Numbered from the stretch's first letter, positions 1 through 11,594 are shown. The stretch is 49,144 bases of DNA from an uncultured Cetobacterium sp. (GCF_945952365.1 NZ_CAMFHX010000018.1:1-49144), one strand, 5' to 3'. The notes: generated by a model from the letters alone, not told the origin. Made by a program: numbers and translations.

Positions 1-3000
1 AGTCAGTTCCATCTATTATTGTTTTAGTGAATTCTAAAACTCCTTTTTCTGGATCCACTTCTGGTGTCTCTTTTTGATCTTGTCCAACTGTTACTATATT
101 TTTAGGTATAATTCCTACTGCTTTTGAATTTATTTTAGCTGTAACTGTTATTACAATCTTTTCACCTTTATCTATATCCGCAATTAAATTTATATCCGTA
201 TCTTTTAATACTGCCGATGGCTGTATTAATGTTGTCGGTTTTAATTTTGTTATAACAGTGCTCCATGTTTCAAATGCAGGTCCTGTTGTTCCACCAGCTA
301 ATTCTGTAGCCATAGTTGAAATTGAATCAATTATACTTACATCTTTCGCCATTCCTCCACCATTATTTTGAACAGTTATCTCATATACTAACTCATCTCC
401 AGAATTATACTTTTGATTTTCAAAAGTATTTCCAGCTAATGATTTAATAACTTTAGTTGTCAATAATAAAGGTTCTCCCGGCGTTGTTTTAGCCGTATCA
501 AAAATTTCTTTTTCCTCATAAGTTACAATAGCCTTATTTTCTATCATCCCTGTTGGAACTCCAGTTTGCTCATCTCCTAAAGCAACTATCGCCTCAATTT
601 TTATAGCTATTGTTTCATTTGCTTTTATGTTTGTTTTTATCTCTATATCAGTTGTTCCATCTATCCCTATTGCTGGTAATATACTTATTGGCGTTGTCAA
701 CGGCAATGTCGATGAACTAGGTGTTATGCTTACAATTTTCCAAGATGTAAATGGATTTATTTCTGTCCCTAAGTTTGTAACTACCTTTATGCTATTTAAA
801 GCATCTTTTATAATTACATCTCTTGCAAGTATATTCGCACTATTTTTAACCTCTAAAATATAAGTTAGTTTTTCTCCCACAACATAAACAGATTCTTCTA
901 CACTCTTTGTTATAGAGATTGTTCCATCAGTCGGTTCCGCAATAACTTCTGGACTTGGCTCTTTTGGTGAATCAGGTGTTTTTTGCATATAAGCAGTATT
1001 TCTTATTATTGAGCTTACATTCGGTTTTAATTTTGCTGTTATTTCAAATCCAACCTGACTTATTGGTGCTATATCTACAAGTACATTTAAATCTTTATTG
1101 TCTGGTGTTGGTGGATCTGTCGATTCTGGATTTGTTGTAACTGAAGATAACTCTGATGATTTTGTAACTTTTATAGTCCAAGACTCAAACGCTGGACCTA
1201 TAATAGTATCTAAAATTTCACTAATTTTATCCTCAACTACGATATTATTACCCCATCCTAATCCAGCATTTTGAAGCAATACTGTAAACACTAATGTATC
1301 TTCATCTTCATAAACATTTTTATTTATTGTTTTTCTTATGAATAATTCTGATGATTTTCCAGTTGTTTCAGCGTTAGCTTCTAATTTTTTCTCTGTATTT
1401 TGTCCGTCTCTATAAGTTAGTAATACTAAGTTATCTATTTTACCGTAAGCTCTTTCATCTAAAACTCCTCTTAAAGTGATTATAATCTTATCTGATGGAG
1501 CTATATCTAGCTTTGCTTTATAAGTATCACCATCTGTAATTTCTGATACTACTGATGAAGTTACTGGTACAGATGTCAACTCTCTTGTCCATGAAGTAAA
1601 AGCTAATCCAGTTCCTGGAGCTGCTATTCCTACTAAAGTTGTTTCTAAAGCTCCTATTGCATCTTCTAATTCAACTCCTATTGCAGCTCCTATTCCTGTA
1701 TTTTGTATTTCAATTGTATAAACAATTTCATCCTGTGGTCCATACTCTGGTGTATTTACATTTTTTACTAATGTTAATACAGGATCCTTTGGTTTTATTA
1801 CTGCAGTAACTTCTTTATTCTCATTAGTATCAGGATATTCATAGCTTGCAGTATTTATTATATCTCCATATATTCTATCTGCTGCTGTCCCTCTAATTTG
1901 AATTATAATTTTTGTATTTTTTCCAATATCAAGATTTACTGCATCTATATCCCCCGTCGCTGGAATTAATGTTGCATCTGTATTCACAGTATCCCCTACA
2001 ACCTGATAAGTTATTGTCCAATTAGGAGGATCAGATTTAAATACTGGTACTGGATTTGGTTCTCCAATTTTACTTGCTTTTATTTTACTTATTAAATCTG
2101 TTAATTTTAAATCATTTATTAACTCTGTTGAAATATTTTCTATTACAATATCAAATCCTATAACTCCACCAGGAGAATAAAAATCTTCAAATGGTGATTT
2201 CGTTATTTTTGCTAAACCTATTTTTGAATCTGATTCCACACTTACTGGTTCTAATGGAGGTGTCTCTGTTTTATTTTTCTTATATGTCCCAGTAGTTGTA
2301 TTTATTATTTTTCCAACTATATTCTCATTTATAGTTGCAGTAATTTTAAACTTAACTACATCTCCTGGAGCTAAATCCATAGTTTCATTTAAATTCACAT
2401 TATTTTTAGGATAAGTTCCACTAAATATAGTTTCTGCTTTTAAGTTAGACATCTCTATTTTCCAATTTGGTTTAAATGCTGCAACTTCAACTCCTGCTAG
2501 ATTTAAAGCTTTTACATCACTTATTAAATCCACTACATTTACATCATTAAGCCAAATCTTATCATTTAAATTAGAAACTGTAACTTCGTAAACTATTGTA
2601 TCTCCTGCACTATATTCAGATTTATCTAATCTAGAGTCTTCCACAACTATTTTTTTAGTTAAACTCGGTGCTGTTCCTGCTTTCGGTGGAATAGGCGGAG
2701 TAACTTTATCCTCTCCATTTATTATTGCAATATTTGGAGAAATCGTTCCAATTGCATTAGTTGCAACTGTCGCCTCTATTATAAAGTTTACATATTTATC
2801 AGGTCCTAAATCAACGATATCATCTATCACTGCTGGACTTGATAATGGATATGTTCCATCAACTTTAGCTGCTGGTGATTTATCTAAGGTTACTGTCCAA
2901 GTACTAAATGCTGACCCTACTGCTCCTCCTGCTAACTCTGTAACTACAGATGCTATATCATCTTTTACTGTTATATTATCTGCAACTCCATTCCCAGTAT

Positions 3001-6000
3001 TTCTTAGACCTATTGTATAAACAACTTTATCTCCAGGAGAATAAGTCATTCCAGGTGTATAATCTACCCCTCCAATGCTAGTTATTGTTTTTGATCTCTC
3101 CAGTACTGGTGGATAAGGAGTAAAGATAACTTCATTCGAGTTTTCTGTTACTGTATTTTCATCTGCTACTTCAACAACTATTGAAGCTGTATTTTTTATA
3201 ACTGATTGTGGAAAATTCAGATTAGTTTCATCTCCCTTTGTTATTTGAGCTCTAATCGTAACAGTTACTTTTTCTCCCGCTTTCAAGCTTGTTTTAACTG
3301 AAATATTTTCTCCTGATGGTTGTGTTGCTATTCCCGATGGCTGGGCACTTATTGGCCCTGCTGTTCCATCAGAATAAACAATACTATCTATTGACCACTG
3401 AGAATATGCAGGAATATTACTTCCTCCACTTCCTCCAACTAAAATTTGTTGTATATTATCAACTATCTCAAAATTATTTATTGCATTTTCACCATTTTGA
3501 ACAACAATTTGATATAAAATAACGTCATCTAACCAATATTGAACCGGGTTTGCTGTAAACCCAGATCTTTCTCTTAGATTATTCTGTAATTTAGTTATTG
3601 TTAACTCTGTTACCTTTGGAGTTGTTATAACCTCGTTACTTAATTTTGGATCCGTCGTTGGATTACTCGGATTATTTGGATCATACTGATATTTTGCAAT
3701 ATTTTTTATATCTGTTGTTGTATTAGCTTTTAATTTTGCTACTATTGTAAATTCTATTGCAGAAAGAGGTGCTAATGAAACTTTCGCATCTAAATTACTG
3801 TTTGATGTTAATGTTGCAGTATTTGTTAGCTCTAAATTATCTAGTACAACCTTATCACTTCCAGCAACTTTATTTGCTGCTATTGTCCATGACTCAAATG
3901 CACCAACAGATGCTCCACCTATATCTGCTAAAATTCCAGATATATCATCTGTAACTTTTATTCCATTTGCCCAACCTGTTCCTGTATTTTCAACAACAAC
4001 TTTATAAGTTAAAGTATCCCCTGAAATATATGTTGCTTTATCAACTGTCTTTAATATTTGTACAATTGCTGGTAAGGGATTTACTGTTGTAGTATTGTTT
4101 GTTTTATCTTCACTAAATTCATTTCCTGATGAATCTAAAACTTTAGCTATGTTTGTTATCTTCCCTGCTGCTAGAGGATTTAGTGTTGCTTCTATTACTA
4201 TAGTAACAGTATCTCCTGGATAAATATCCCCAGTTGCCTTAAATCCATTAGCATATGTAGTATCTCTAGTTATAATTGTAGCTGCATTTGTTTTTGTTAG
4301 AGTTACCACATTAAAGCTATCTATAGCTTTTCCAACTCCCGTAGTTGCTAATTCTGTTTCAATTAGTTTTAAATCATCTATTATCGTAACATCATTTAAA
4401 TAACCTGTTCCTGTATTTTTCACAACAATTGTATAGATTAATTTTCCACCTACTGTATACGATTCTTTATTTACAACTTTGCTTAAATCTGCAATTCCTG
4501 GGGCTGGTGTCAACGTAACTGTTTTTGGTCCTAAATCAATCCCATTATATATTGCATTTCCTGTGTTTACAATGTTCCCGATTGCTGTATTCACTGCTTT
4601 TCCTTTTATTCTAACAACTACAACTTCACCTGGTCCTAAAGTAACTTTTCCTGTATTTATATCTGCTCCATTCATAATTCCTGAAGTTGCAAATTTAGTC
4701 GTATCTCCACTAACACTTACAATCTCATATATCCACCCAGGTTCAAAAGCTTCTACTTGTCCACCAGTTGATGAGTCGACTTTTATACTGCTTACTAAAT
4801 CAATTAAATCAATATCTTTTGCAATTGCATTCATACTCGTATTACTAAGAATTAATCTAAATCCAATATCTCCACCTGGAGTATATGTAGTATTTCCTGT
4901 TATTAAAGGAACTTTATTAAATTCAACAACTGCTGTTCTCGGATTAATTTTATCGCTTGACTTCTCCACGTTATCTATTTTTGCAATATTTACAATCTCA
5001 CCCGCTGCTAAACTAGATGTTGTTGCTTTTATTGTAATTTCAACTTTTCCGCTTGGTGCTATATCCACTTCTGTATTGATATTCGTATTATCCGCCAAAG
5101 CATTTTGTAAAATTGTCTGACCGTTAAAAGCCGTATTACTATGAGTTATAAGGCTTGTTATTGTCCAGTTTGCAAAAGCTTGTCCTTGGCTACCATTTAA
5201 AAGAGTCGTCTTAATATCACTTATCAAATCAACTATTTTTATATCATTACCAAAACCTTCACCAGTATTTTCTATTGTAATTTTATACTCTACAACTTCG
5301 TTTGGCCCATAAATTTTATTCGCTGGGGCTATTAACTCTTTTTTAGAAGATATTATTGGTACCTTTGGGTTTATTGGATTACTTGGATAACTTACTAAAT
5401 TTATTATCGCAATATTTGCTGGTATACTTCCAATTGCTGATTTTACTATATTTCCTGTTATTTTATAAACAATCTTATCTTTTGGTGCAAAATCAACTTC
5501 AACAGCTAAGTTTGTAGATGTATTTGAAGCTAGCGATTTTATATCTGTTAAAACTGGCTTTGAAAGTGTATTAGTCACAACTGGAGCTGATATCACTATA
5601 TTTTCAAGAGCCTTTCCTGTATTATCCCCAGTTAAGCTAGTAACTATTGCATCAAGATTATCTCCAATAGATAAGTTATTGAAGAAGCTACTTCCAATAT
5701 TTTCAATTTCAACCTTATACTCCACAGAATCTCCTGGAGCATATGTCATTCCTGCTACAAAATCTACTCCATTTAACTTCGTTAGAGTTTTCTTAGCTGT
5801 TATTACTGGTGGTACTGGATTTAGACTTACATCTTGGTTATTTCCGTCATAAGTTGATCTATTTGTAAATCTACCTATAATTGTATCCTTTAATGTTCCA
5901 TCTATTCTAAACTCAATCCATCCTCCCGGAGCTATTGTAACCGAATTTGGAAGATTAATTGTTTGATTTAAACCAGCAGATCCTATAGTTGTAACATTCC

Positions 6001-9000
6001 CACCAGATGTTGTAAAACTAGCTGTATAACTAGCAAATACATTCGCTGTTGGAATTGCTGGTGATCCTGCAGTTTCAGCAATCTCTCCTACTATATTAGC
6101 AACTATATCAGTATAAGTTTTTGAAGCACTCGTACCTAAACCAGTATTTTCAATTCTCATTTTATAAACAACTTTATCACCTGGTAAAAAAGTTGTTTTA
6201 ACTGTTGTTCCATTTTCTTCAAATACTTTTTTAGTGTGAACAATCGTTGGATTTTGCATAAGTGAAGTTACACTTGATTTTAATCCATTTAAACTAGCTA
6301 TATTTGTAATGTTTCCAACTACATTTTCATTTATTTTAGCTTTTATTATATAAACAATCTCTCCACCTGGATGAATATCCATCAGCCCTTCTATTTTAGG
6401 CTTTGCTGCAGAATTTAAAACTTCTGTTCCTAAAGGGATTGTATTATTTATATCCGCCACTGTTGAAGCTCCTGATTCACTTAACTTTGTTATTGTCCAA
6501 CTATCAAAAGCTGGTCCTGTTACTCCTGTTGTTGCGTAGTTTGCCGTAATTGCACCTATCTCATCTAGGAAAGTTCCATTATTTAAGATTCCTTTTCCTG
6601 TATTTTTTAGAGTTACTTTATACTCTATAAAACCACCCGGCATATATCTATTTGTTATAACTGTTGTTCCATCTGGTTTATAGAATTTTAAAACTTCTTT
6701 TTTAATTTCAGGTTTATCTATCGATGGTCCTACTTGGTTTGATACTGCATCTCCATCTACAATAGCTGTATTTGTAATAAAACCAACAGCTTTATCTGTT
6801 ACTTTAGCTTTAATTTTATAAACTATAACTCCACCTATCGGTATATCTGGAGTTGCAGTTAATACTCCTGCAGTTATAGTAGGATTTCCTAAATCTGCTT
6901 TAAATCCTGTTGCAGTACTGTTAGCTAAATCAACAGTTATATCTGATAAAGCTGACACAAGTGCTCCTGTTGAATCTGTAACTTTAATTACATTGAAGTC
7001 ATCACTTACAGGTATATTTTGAGCATTACCATTACTATTATTCTTTATAGTTATTGTATATGTTATATATCCCCCAGGCTCATATTTACTAGGTAATACA
7101 CTCTTTGTATTTTGCAAGTTCCATCTAAAAGGAACTGTTACTAGACCGTTATTATTAATAGTTCCAATTGCATCTTTCCGAACTAAACCTTCTATTACGT
7201 ATTGAACTTTTTCCCCAGGTTTAACATCCACTAAACCAATTAGATTTTCATTATTTGCTGGTCCAACTGTAAAAACAGTTTCTGTTCCATCTGTTTCGTT
7301 TGTTACAATTTTTGTAACTGTAAATACTCCATTAAATGGATTTCCAACTGTTCCATCTATAAGTGGTACTGTTAAGTCTTTTACAAGCTCATTTATACTC
7401 AAATTATTTTGATATCCAGGACCTGTAGAAGTTGCTGTTATTGTATATTTTATAGTATCTACTCCTGGAATATATGTTGACTTATTAACTTCTCTAGTAA
7501 CTCCTCCACCTGGTGGAACTATGTTATGTTGCACAGAACTTGTTCCGATTAAAGTTGTGCCCTCTAATACAGTTGCTATATTTGTTAGCTGAGTTGTAAC
7601 AACTCTAGGATTAACTGTCGCAACTATTTTATACGTCATAGTTGAATTACCTGGTATTGTTATAGTATCATTTAAATCTGTCTTTGGACTTCCCAAAACA
7701 GATGTTGGATTTGAATTATTTAAATCTCTAAATATATTCCATGTATCAAATGCTGGCTGATTAGGCATATCTGTTACATTTTCAAGTGCTAAATCATTTG
7801 CATAAGTTGCTTTTATATTGCTAAGAACATCTTTTACTGTAACTACTTTTTCTGAACCTAATCTATTTATAACATCTATAAAGTAAGTTATTGTTCCTCC
7901 TGGTTCGAATATGGTGTTGTTACTTCTTTTCACAAAATCAAGAAGATTTCCTGAGCCTCCATTTTTTGTTATTGTTGCTGATGTCGTTGTTGTTAAATTA
8001 TTTTGAGTATCTGTTACTTCTACTGTGTTTGAAACTGTATTTCCTAAGTAACTAGCTTTTACTTTAGCTGTAATTGTATACTCAACTTTTCCTCCAGGTG
8101 CTATATCTACAACTGCATTTAAATCAGTATTTATAGGATTACTTATCCCTGTTGTCGTTCCTAACCCTGTTGGTGTTCCATTTATCTCTATATTTTCAAA
8201 ATATGTTGAGTTTAAAATATCTTTAATTAAAGCATCGTTTGCATATCCCTGTCCATTGTTACTTACAACAACTTTAAATGATACAGTTCCACCAGGTATA
8301 AACGTTCCCGATATTGCTGTTTTAGATACATTTAAATTTGGTAATTTAGGTGTTGATGTAGCAGAAGCAATTAAACCATCGGCTTTTGCTGTATTAGTTA
8401 TTGGACCGTATAAAATATTAGTTGATGTTGGTGTTTTTAATGTTGCTGTTATTGTATATTTTACAGATCCAGCTGGTGAAATATTAACTGTGTCAACTAA
8501 ATCAACATTACTAATACCGGTAGTTAGTGTTGATTTTGTTTCACTTCCTGTTAGTACAGGAGCCGATATCGTCCAGCTACTAAAAGCTGTTGTTGTTGTA
8601 CCATTGCTTAAAAGAGCTGCAATAGCTTCTGATACTTTATCTTCAACTTTTACTCCTATAGCAACCCCTGCAGTAGCATCATTTTTTACAACTACATCAT
8701 ATGTTATAGTTGTTGTTCCTCCTGCAACATATGTTGATATTGGTGTCGTTTTTTCTATACTTATTTTTGAAACTTTTGTCTGTGATCCTTTATCAGAATA
8801 AACAGCTCCATTTACTGTTGCTAAGTTTTTAATAGCACCTTTTGCTTTAGGATTTAAAACCGCTTCTATTGTATAAGTTATTCTTCTGTTTGGTCCTAAA
8901 ATTGCATTTGTTATATTTATATCTGCTGTTGGTGAATATGTTCCTGCACTTGTTGGATCTAAAACACTATTTACAAGTACTGGTGTGCTTCCAGATATAT

Positions 9001-11386
9001 CATATATTTTCGAAGTTATATTCCAAGAATTAAATGCAGGTCCTGTTGTTCCATCTATTAACTGAGCTGTTACCAAGCTTAGCTTATCTGTAATCATTAC
9101 ATTAGTAGCATATCCATCTCCTGGATTATCAACATCTATTGTGTAAATTAGTGTTCCTCCTGGAACATATTCTGTAGTATTAACATTTTTAGCTACTTCT
9201 AAAATTGGAGTAGACATTTTTACTCCAGGTCCTGTTTCTACAACATTGTCCCCTGATATTGTTGTATTATCTTGTATTAAGCCAACAGTTGTAAGTTTTG
9301 TTTTTGCTTTTATTTCATAAACTATACTTCCATTTGGTCCAATATCTGCTGTTAAAATCAAATCTCCTGTATTATTTGTTGTATTTACTGTTCCAGATGC
9401 TGTTCCTACTCCTGATGTAGATAAGACAGATAAATCCCAACTATCAAATGCTGGAGCTAACGATCCATCTATTTGTGTTGCCTTTATTGAATTTATCAAA
9501 TCTGTTATAGTAATATCATTCATAAAATTGTTATTTGGATTAGTTACTGTTAAGTTATAAGTTATAACATCTCCTGGTTTATATTCTATCTGTGTTGGAA
9601 CTTTTGTTATAACAACAGTACTATTATTTGCCAAAGCAACAGGTGTTGTTGTAACCGTTGCTGTTTTTTGTAAAACATTATCTTTCTTCAAATTAGCAAC
9701 ATTTACTATATTACTAATTGCAGAATCTTTTGCTACTGTTGTTATTGTATAAATTATACTTTCTCCAGGGAAGACTGATACTATATCCAATAAATTTGTA
9801 TTAGATGTAGTTCCTCCATTACTAATTATATCTGACAAAGATTTTGTTGATCCTGCAGCTAAAGCGGCATTTACAGTCCAAGTATTAAGTAATCCTGAAG
9901 ATGCTACATCTGTCGCTGACGAAGTTCCATTATTCCCAAGTCTTCCTGTTATTCCAGCCAATAAATCTTCTACTAAATAGTTAGAAGCTATTCCTGTTCC
10001 TGTATTTCTAACAGTTACTGTATAAGTAACTGTTTGTCCAGGTCTATAACTCGTTGGGTTTTGCGTTTTAGTCAAGTTCATCACTGGGGCTACTGATGTT
10101 GTAGTTATTGTCGATACTTTTTCAACATTATTTCTATCGGTTGCTTTTGCTGTATTTTCAAATACACCAACAATATCATCGTTTACTTTTCCTGTTATTG
10201 TATACTCTATAAAAGAGTTTGTGGCTATACTTACATCTGTAGCTGATAAATTGCCTGTTGGTGAGAATAATCCTGCACTACTACCTCCTGATGCAGTCGC
10301 TGTTGTTGTTATTGTTCCTGGTACAAAAACTGATTTTACAGAACCATTCGCCGCAGTTCCTGTAATCGTTGAAAGAATATCCTCAATTTTCATTTTTGTA
10401 ATTCCTACAGTACTTGAGTTATTCTGAACTCTTACTTTATATGTTAAGTTTTGACCTGGTGTATAATTTGTTGTTGTCGTTGTCTTTATAATTGAATAGT
10501 CGTAAGTTGCTAAATTTAAAGTCAAAGGTAGTGAGCTCTCTGTTTGACCTCTCACTGTAGTTGTTGCAGTATTAACTATTGGAGTAGTTACCCCTGCTTT
10601 TACATTTGCAGTTATTGTATATTCTACTTTTCCTAAAGGACTAATCTCTATTCCTGTCGCAATTAAATTTCCAGAAGGTGAAAAACTTCCTGCTGTACTT
10701 GATCCTGTACTAGTCGCAGTTATAGTTGCCCCTGTTAAATCAGATGGTAAAATATCCTCTACTTTAAAATCTTTTATTGTAGTTGTTGAACTTGTATTTG
10801 TTATTGTTACCTTATAAGTTACAACTCCCTCTTTTTCGTAATAAGCTATTGGTGATGTCTTTCCTATTGTGTATGTGTAAGGAACTCTTGTTAAAGTAAT
10901 ATTTCCAGTTCCAATAGATGTATTGTTAGTTTCTTTTACAGTTACAACTGGAGTTAATTGACCATTTACCAAATTATTTACAGTTCCTCTCACGAAATAC
11001 TCTACAAATCCTCCTACTGGTATATCTACACCATTAACTGAAAAATCACCATTTAATGGTACGCTACCCGCTATAGCGCCTAAACTACTATCACTAACTT
11101 GGTTTACTAAATTAGAAAAAGCCGCTCCCGCACCTCCTCCATCTAATGTTGAAGTTATTCCACTCAGCGGCGCTTCTATTTTTATATTTGTTAATGCTGT
11201 TGGTCCTGGATTAGCAATCCGTACCTTAAATCTTAATGTTTCTCCTGTGTCATACTCATTTGATTGTACAACTCCCGATGTATTAACTTTCTGAATTGTT
11301 ACTACTGGAGCCGCCAATAAAAATATAGAATTTAATAAGAAAATAAATAGTGCTGAAAACCGTTTATATGTCCCCGTTGTCCCCAT
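1..11386 (-). CDS. Giant secreted DUF11-repeat surface protein (3' end beyond window)
   Basis: The frame stays open from the ATG at 11386 to the left edge, giving at least 3,795 residues; I checked the codon phase of the repeat motif near 58, 2173, 4879, 7078 and 9577 and it is the same each time. The start has a strong site (GGAGG, 5 bases upstream). Residues 1 to about 26 form a signal peptide (hydrophobic FSALFIFLLNSIFLLA). The rest is about 26 copies of a roughly 145-residue domain of the DUF11 kind, each with a Y-x-PG-x-x-[IV]-x-Y-x-[IV] motif, then N-[TN]-G-x-G, then V-x-D. DUF11 proteins are usually large, Ig-like cell-surface stalks; adhesion is my inference. The C-terminal anchor is not visible. 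No frameshift was seen. The 208-base divergent gap upstream has no clear promoter that I can defend. A regulator with a c-di-GMP riboswitch lies one gene away. Confidence 0.93.
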   Translation of the reverse strand, partial: MGTTGTYKRFSALFIFLLNSIFLLAAPVVTIQKVNTSGVVQSNEYDTGETLRFKVRIANPGPTALTNIKIEAPLSGITSTLDGGGAGAAFSNLVNQVSDSSLGAIAGSVPLNGDFSVNGVDIPVGGFVEYFVRGTVNNLVNGQLTPVVTVKETNNTSIGTGNITLTRVPYTYTIGKTSPIAYYEKEGVVTYKVTITNTSSTTTIKDFKVEDILPSDLTGATITATSTGSSTAGSFSPSGNLIATGIEISPLGKVEYTITANVKAGVTTPIVNTATTTVRGQTESSLPLTLNLATYDYSIIKTTTTTNYTPGQNLTYKVRVQNNSSTVGITKMKIEDILSTITGTAANGSVKSVFVPGTITTTATASGGSSAGLFSPTGNLSATDVSIATNSFIEYTITGKVNDDIVGVFENTAKATDRNNVEKVSTITTTSVAPVMNLTKTQNPTSYRPGQTVTYTVTVRNTGTGIASNYLVEDLLAGITGRLGNNGTSSATDVASSGLLNTWTVNAALAAGSTKSLSDIISNGGTTSNTNLLDIVSVFPGESIIYTITTVAKDSAISNIVNVANLKKDNVLQKTATVTTTPVALANNSTVVITKVPTQIEYKPGDVITYNLTVTNPNNNFMNDITITDLINSIKATQIDGSLAPAFDSWDLSVLSTSGVGTASGTVNTTNNTGDLILTADIGPNGSIVYEIKAKTKLTTVGLIQDNTTISGDNVVETGPGVKMSTPILEVAKNVNTTEYVPGGTLIYTIDVDNPGDGYATNVMITDKLSLVTAQLIDGTTGPAFNSWNITSKIYDISGSTPVLVNSVLDPTSAGTYSPTADINITNAILGPNRRITYTIEAVLNPKAKGAIKNLATVNGAVYSDKGSQTKVSKISIEKTTPISTYVAGGTTTITYDVVVKNDATAGVAIGVKVEDKVSEAIAALLSNGTTTTAFSSWTISAPVLTGSETKSTLTTGISNVDLVDTVNISPAGSVKYTITATLKTPTSTNILYGPITNTAKADGLIASATSTPKLPNLNVSKTAISGTFIPGGTVSFKVVVSNNGQGYANDALIKDILNSTYFENIEINGTPTGLGTTTGISNPINTDLNAVVDIAPGGKVEYTITAKVKASYLGNTVSNTVEVTDTQNNLTTTTSATITKNGGSGNLLDFVKRSNNTIFEPGGTITYFIDVINRLGSEKVVTVKDVLSNIKATYANDLALENVTDMPNQPAFDTWNIFRDLNNSNPTSVLGSPKTDLNDTITIPGNSTMTYKIVATVNPRVVTTQLTNIATVLEGTTLIGTSSVQHNIVPPGGGVTREVNKSTYIPGVDTIKYTITATSTGPGYQNNLSINELVKDLTVPLIDGTVGNPFNGVFTVTKIVTNETDGTETVFTVGPANNENLIGLVDVKPGEKVQYVIEGLVRKDAIGTINNNGLVTVPFRWNLQNTKSVLPSKYEPGGYITYTITIKNNSNGNAQNIPVSDDFNVIKVTDSTGALVSALSDITVDLANSTATGFKADLGNPTITAGVLTATPDIPIGGVIVYKIKAKVTDKAVGFITNTAIVDGDAVSNQVGPSIDKPEIKKEVLKFYKPDGTTVITNRYMPGGFIEYKVTLKNTGKGILNNGTFLDEIGAITANYATTGVTGPAFDSWTITKLSESGASTVADINNTIPLGTEVLNSAAKPKIEGLMDIHPGGEIVYIIKAKINENVVGNITNIASLNGLKSSVTSLMQNPTIVHTKKVFEENGTTVKTTFLPGDKVVYKMRIENTGLGTSASKTYTDIVANIVGEIAETAGSPAIPTANVFASYTASFTTSGGNVTTIGSAGLNQTINLPNSVTIAPGGWIEFRIDGTLKDTIIGRFTNRSTYDGNNQDVSLNPVPPVITAKKTLTKLNGVDFVAGMTYAPGDSVEYKVEIENIGSSFFNNLSIGDNLDAIVTSLTGDNTGKALENIVISAPVVTNTLSKPVLTDIKSLASNTSTNLAVEVDFAPKDKIVYKITGNIVKSAIGSIPANIAIINLVSYPSNPINPKVPIISSKKELIAPANKIYGPNEVVEYKITIENTGEGFGNDIKIVDLISDIKTTLLNGSQGQAFANWTITSLITHSNTAFNGQTILQNALADNTNINTEVDIAPSGKVEITIKATTSSLAAGEIVNIAKIDNVEKSSDKINPRTAVVEFNKVPLITGNTTYTPGGDIGFRLILSNTSMNAIAKDIDLIDLVSSIKVDSSTGGQVEAFEPGWIYEIVSVSGDTTKFATSGIMNGADINTGKVTLGPGEVVVVRIKGKAVNTAIGNIVNTGNAIYNGIDLGPKTVTLTPAPGIADLSKVVNKESYTVGGKLIYTIVVKNTGTGYLNDVTIIDDLKLIETELATTGVGKAIDSFNVVTLTKTNAATIITRDTTYANGFKATGDIYPGDTVTIVIEATLNPLAAGKITNIAKVLDSSGNEFSEDKTNNTTTVNPLPAIVQILKTVDKATYISGDTLTYKVVVENTGTGWANGIKVTDDISGILADIGGASVGAFESWTIAANKVAGSDKVVLDNLELTNTATLTSNSNLDAKVSLAPLSAIEFTIVAKLKANTTTDIKNIAKYQYDPNNPSNPTTDPKLSNEVITTPKVTELTITKLQNNLRERSGFTANPVQYWLDDVILYQIVVQNGENAINNFEIVDNIQQILVGGSGGSNIPAYSQWSIDSIVYSDGTAGPISAQPSGIATQPSGENISVKTSLKAGEKVTVTIRAQITKGDETNLNFPQSVIKNTASIVVEVADENTVTENSNEVIFTPYPPVLERSKTITSIGGVDYTPGMTYSPGDKVVYTIGLRNTGNGVADNITVKDDIASVVTELAGGAVGSAFSTWTVTLDKSPAAKVDGTYPLSSPAVIDDIVDLGPDKYVNFIIEATVATNAIGTISPNIAIINGEDKVTPPIPPKAGTAPSLTKKIVVEDSRLDKSEYSAGDTIVYEVTVSNLNDKIWLNDVNVVDLISDVKALNLAGVEVAAFKPNWKIEMSNLKAETIFSGTYPKNNVNLNETMDLAPGDVVKFKITATINENIVGKIINTTTGTYKKNKTETPPLEPVSVESDSKIGLAKITKSPFEDFYSPGGVIGFDIVIENISTELINDLKLTDLISKIKASKIGEPNPVPVFKSDPPNWTITYQVVGDTVNTDATLIPATGDIDAVNLDIGKNTKIIIQIRGTAADRIYGDIINTASYEYPDTNENKEVTAVIKPKDPVLTLVKNVNTPEYGPQDEIVYTIEIQNTGIGAAIGVELEDAIGALETTLVGIAAPGTGLAFTSWTRELTSVPVTSSVVSEITDGDTYKAKLDIAPSDKIIITLRGVLDERAYGKIDNLVLLTYRDGQNTEKKLEANAETTGKSSELFIRKTINKNVYEDEDTLVFTVLLQNAGLGWGNNIVVEDKISEILDTIIGPAFESWTIKVTKSSELSSVTTNPESTDPPTPDNKDLNVLVDIAPISQVGFEITAKLKPNVSSIIRNTAYMQKTPDSPKEPSPEVIAEPTDGTISITKSVEESVYVVGEKLTYILEVKNSANILARDVIIKDALNSIKVVTNLGTEINPFTSWKIVSITPSSSTLPLTTPISILPAIGIDGTTDIEIKTNIKANETIAIKIEAIVALGDEQTGVPTGMIENKAIVTYEEKEIFDTAKTTPGEPLLLTTKVIKSLAGNTFENQKYNSGDELVYEITVQNNGGGMAKDVSIIDSISTMATELAGGTTGPAFETWSTVITKLKPTTLIQPSAVLKDTDINLIADIDKGEKIVITVTAKINSKAVGIIPKNIVTVGQDQKETPEVDPEKGVLEFTKTIIDGTD
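330..11300 (-). repeat. About 26 DUF11-like domain repeats, period near 434 bp
   Basis: The repeat motif (aromatic-x-PG, then N-T-G-x-G) recurs near positions 410, 880, 1310, 1735, 2170, 2610, 3040, 3530, 4020, 4450, 4880, 5310, 5740, 6190, 6640, 7080, 7470, 7900, 8290, 8720, 9160, 9570, 10040, 10460, 10830 and 11260. Spacing averages about 434 bases. Copies are diverged at protein level (for example YTPGGDIGF, SYRPGQTVTY, TYISGDTLTY) and are not near-identical DNA repeats, so the array looks old rather than recently amplified. Confidence 0.85.
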
Positions 11387-11594
11387 AGTTCCTCCTTAAT
11401 ATTTTTATACGTTTCAAAATATATTCTTTATGTTCTCTTTCATTCCTTTTTTATATTTCATTATTTTGGAAATAGTTATCAAAAATAAAAAAACACTACA
11501 TATTTTTTATTTCAGAAAAAAGGAAACAGAAGTTCTATTTTGTAAAAAAATTTCGATATCAAAAATATTGTACTATTTAAGATAGGGAGAAACT

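Noticed and set aside
4479-5120. 213-residue plus-strand frame and other plus-strand frames inside 1-11386
   Set aside because: They are shadows of the giant minus-strand gene: they lack ribosome binding sites and their composition mirrors the opposite-strand repeats.
8256-8801. 181-residue hydrophobic plus-strand frame
   Set aside because: Antisense to the repeat protein, with valine-rich content caused by the repeats; no start signals.
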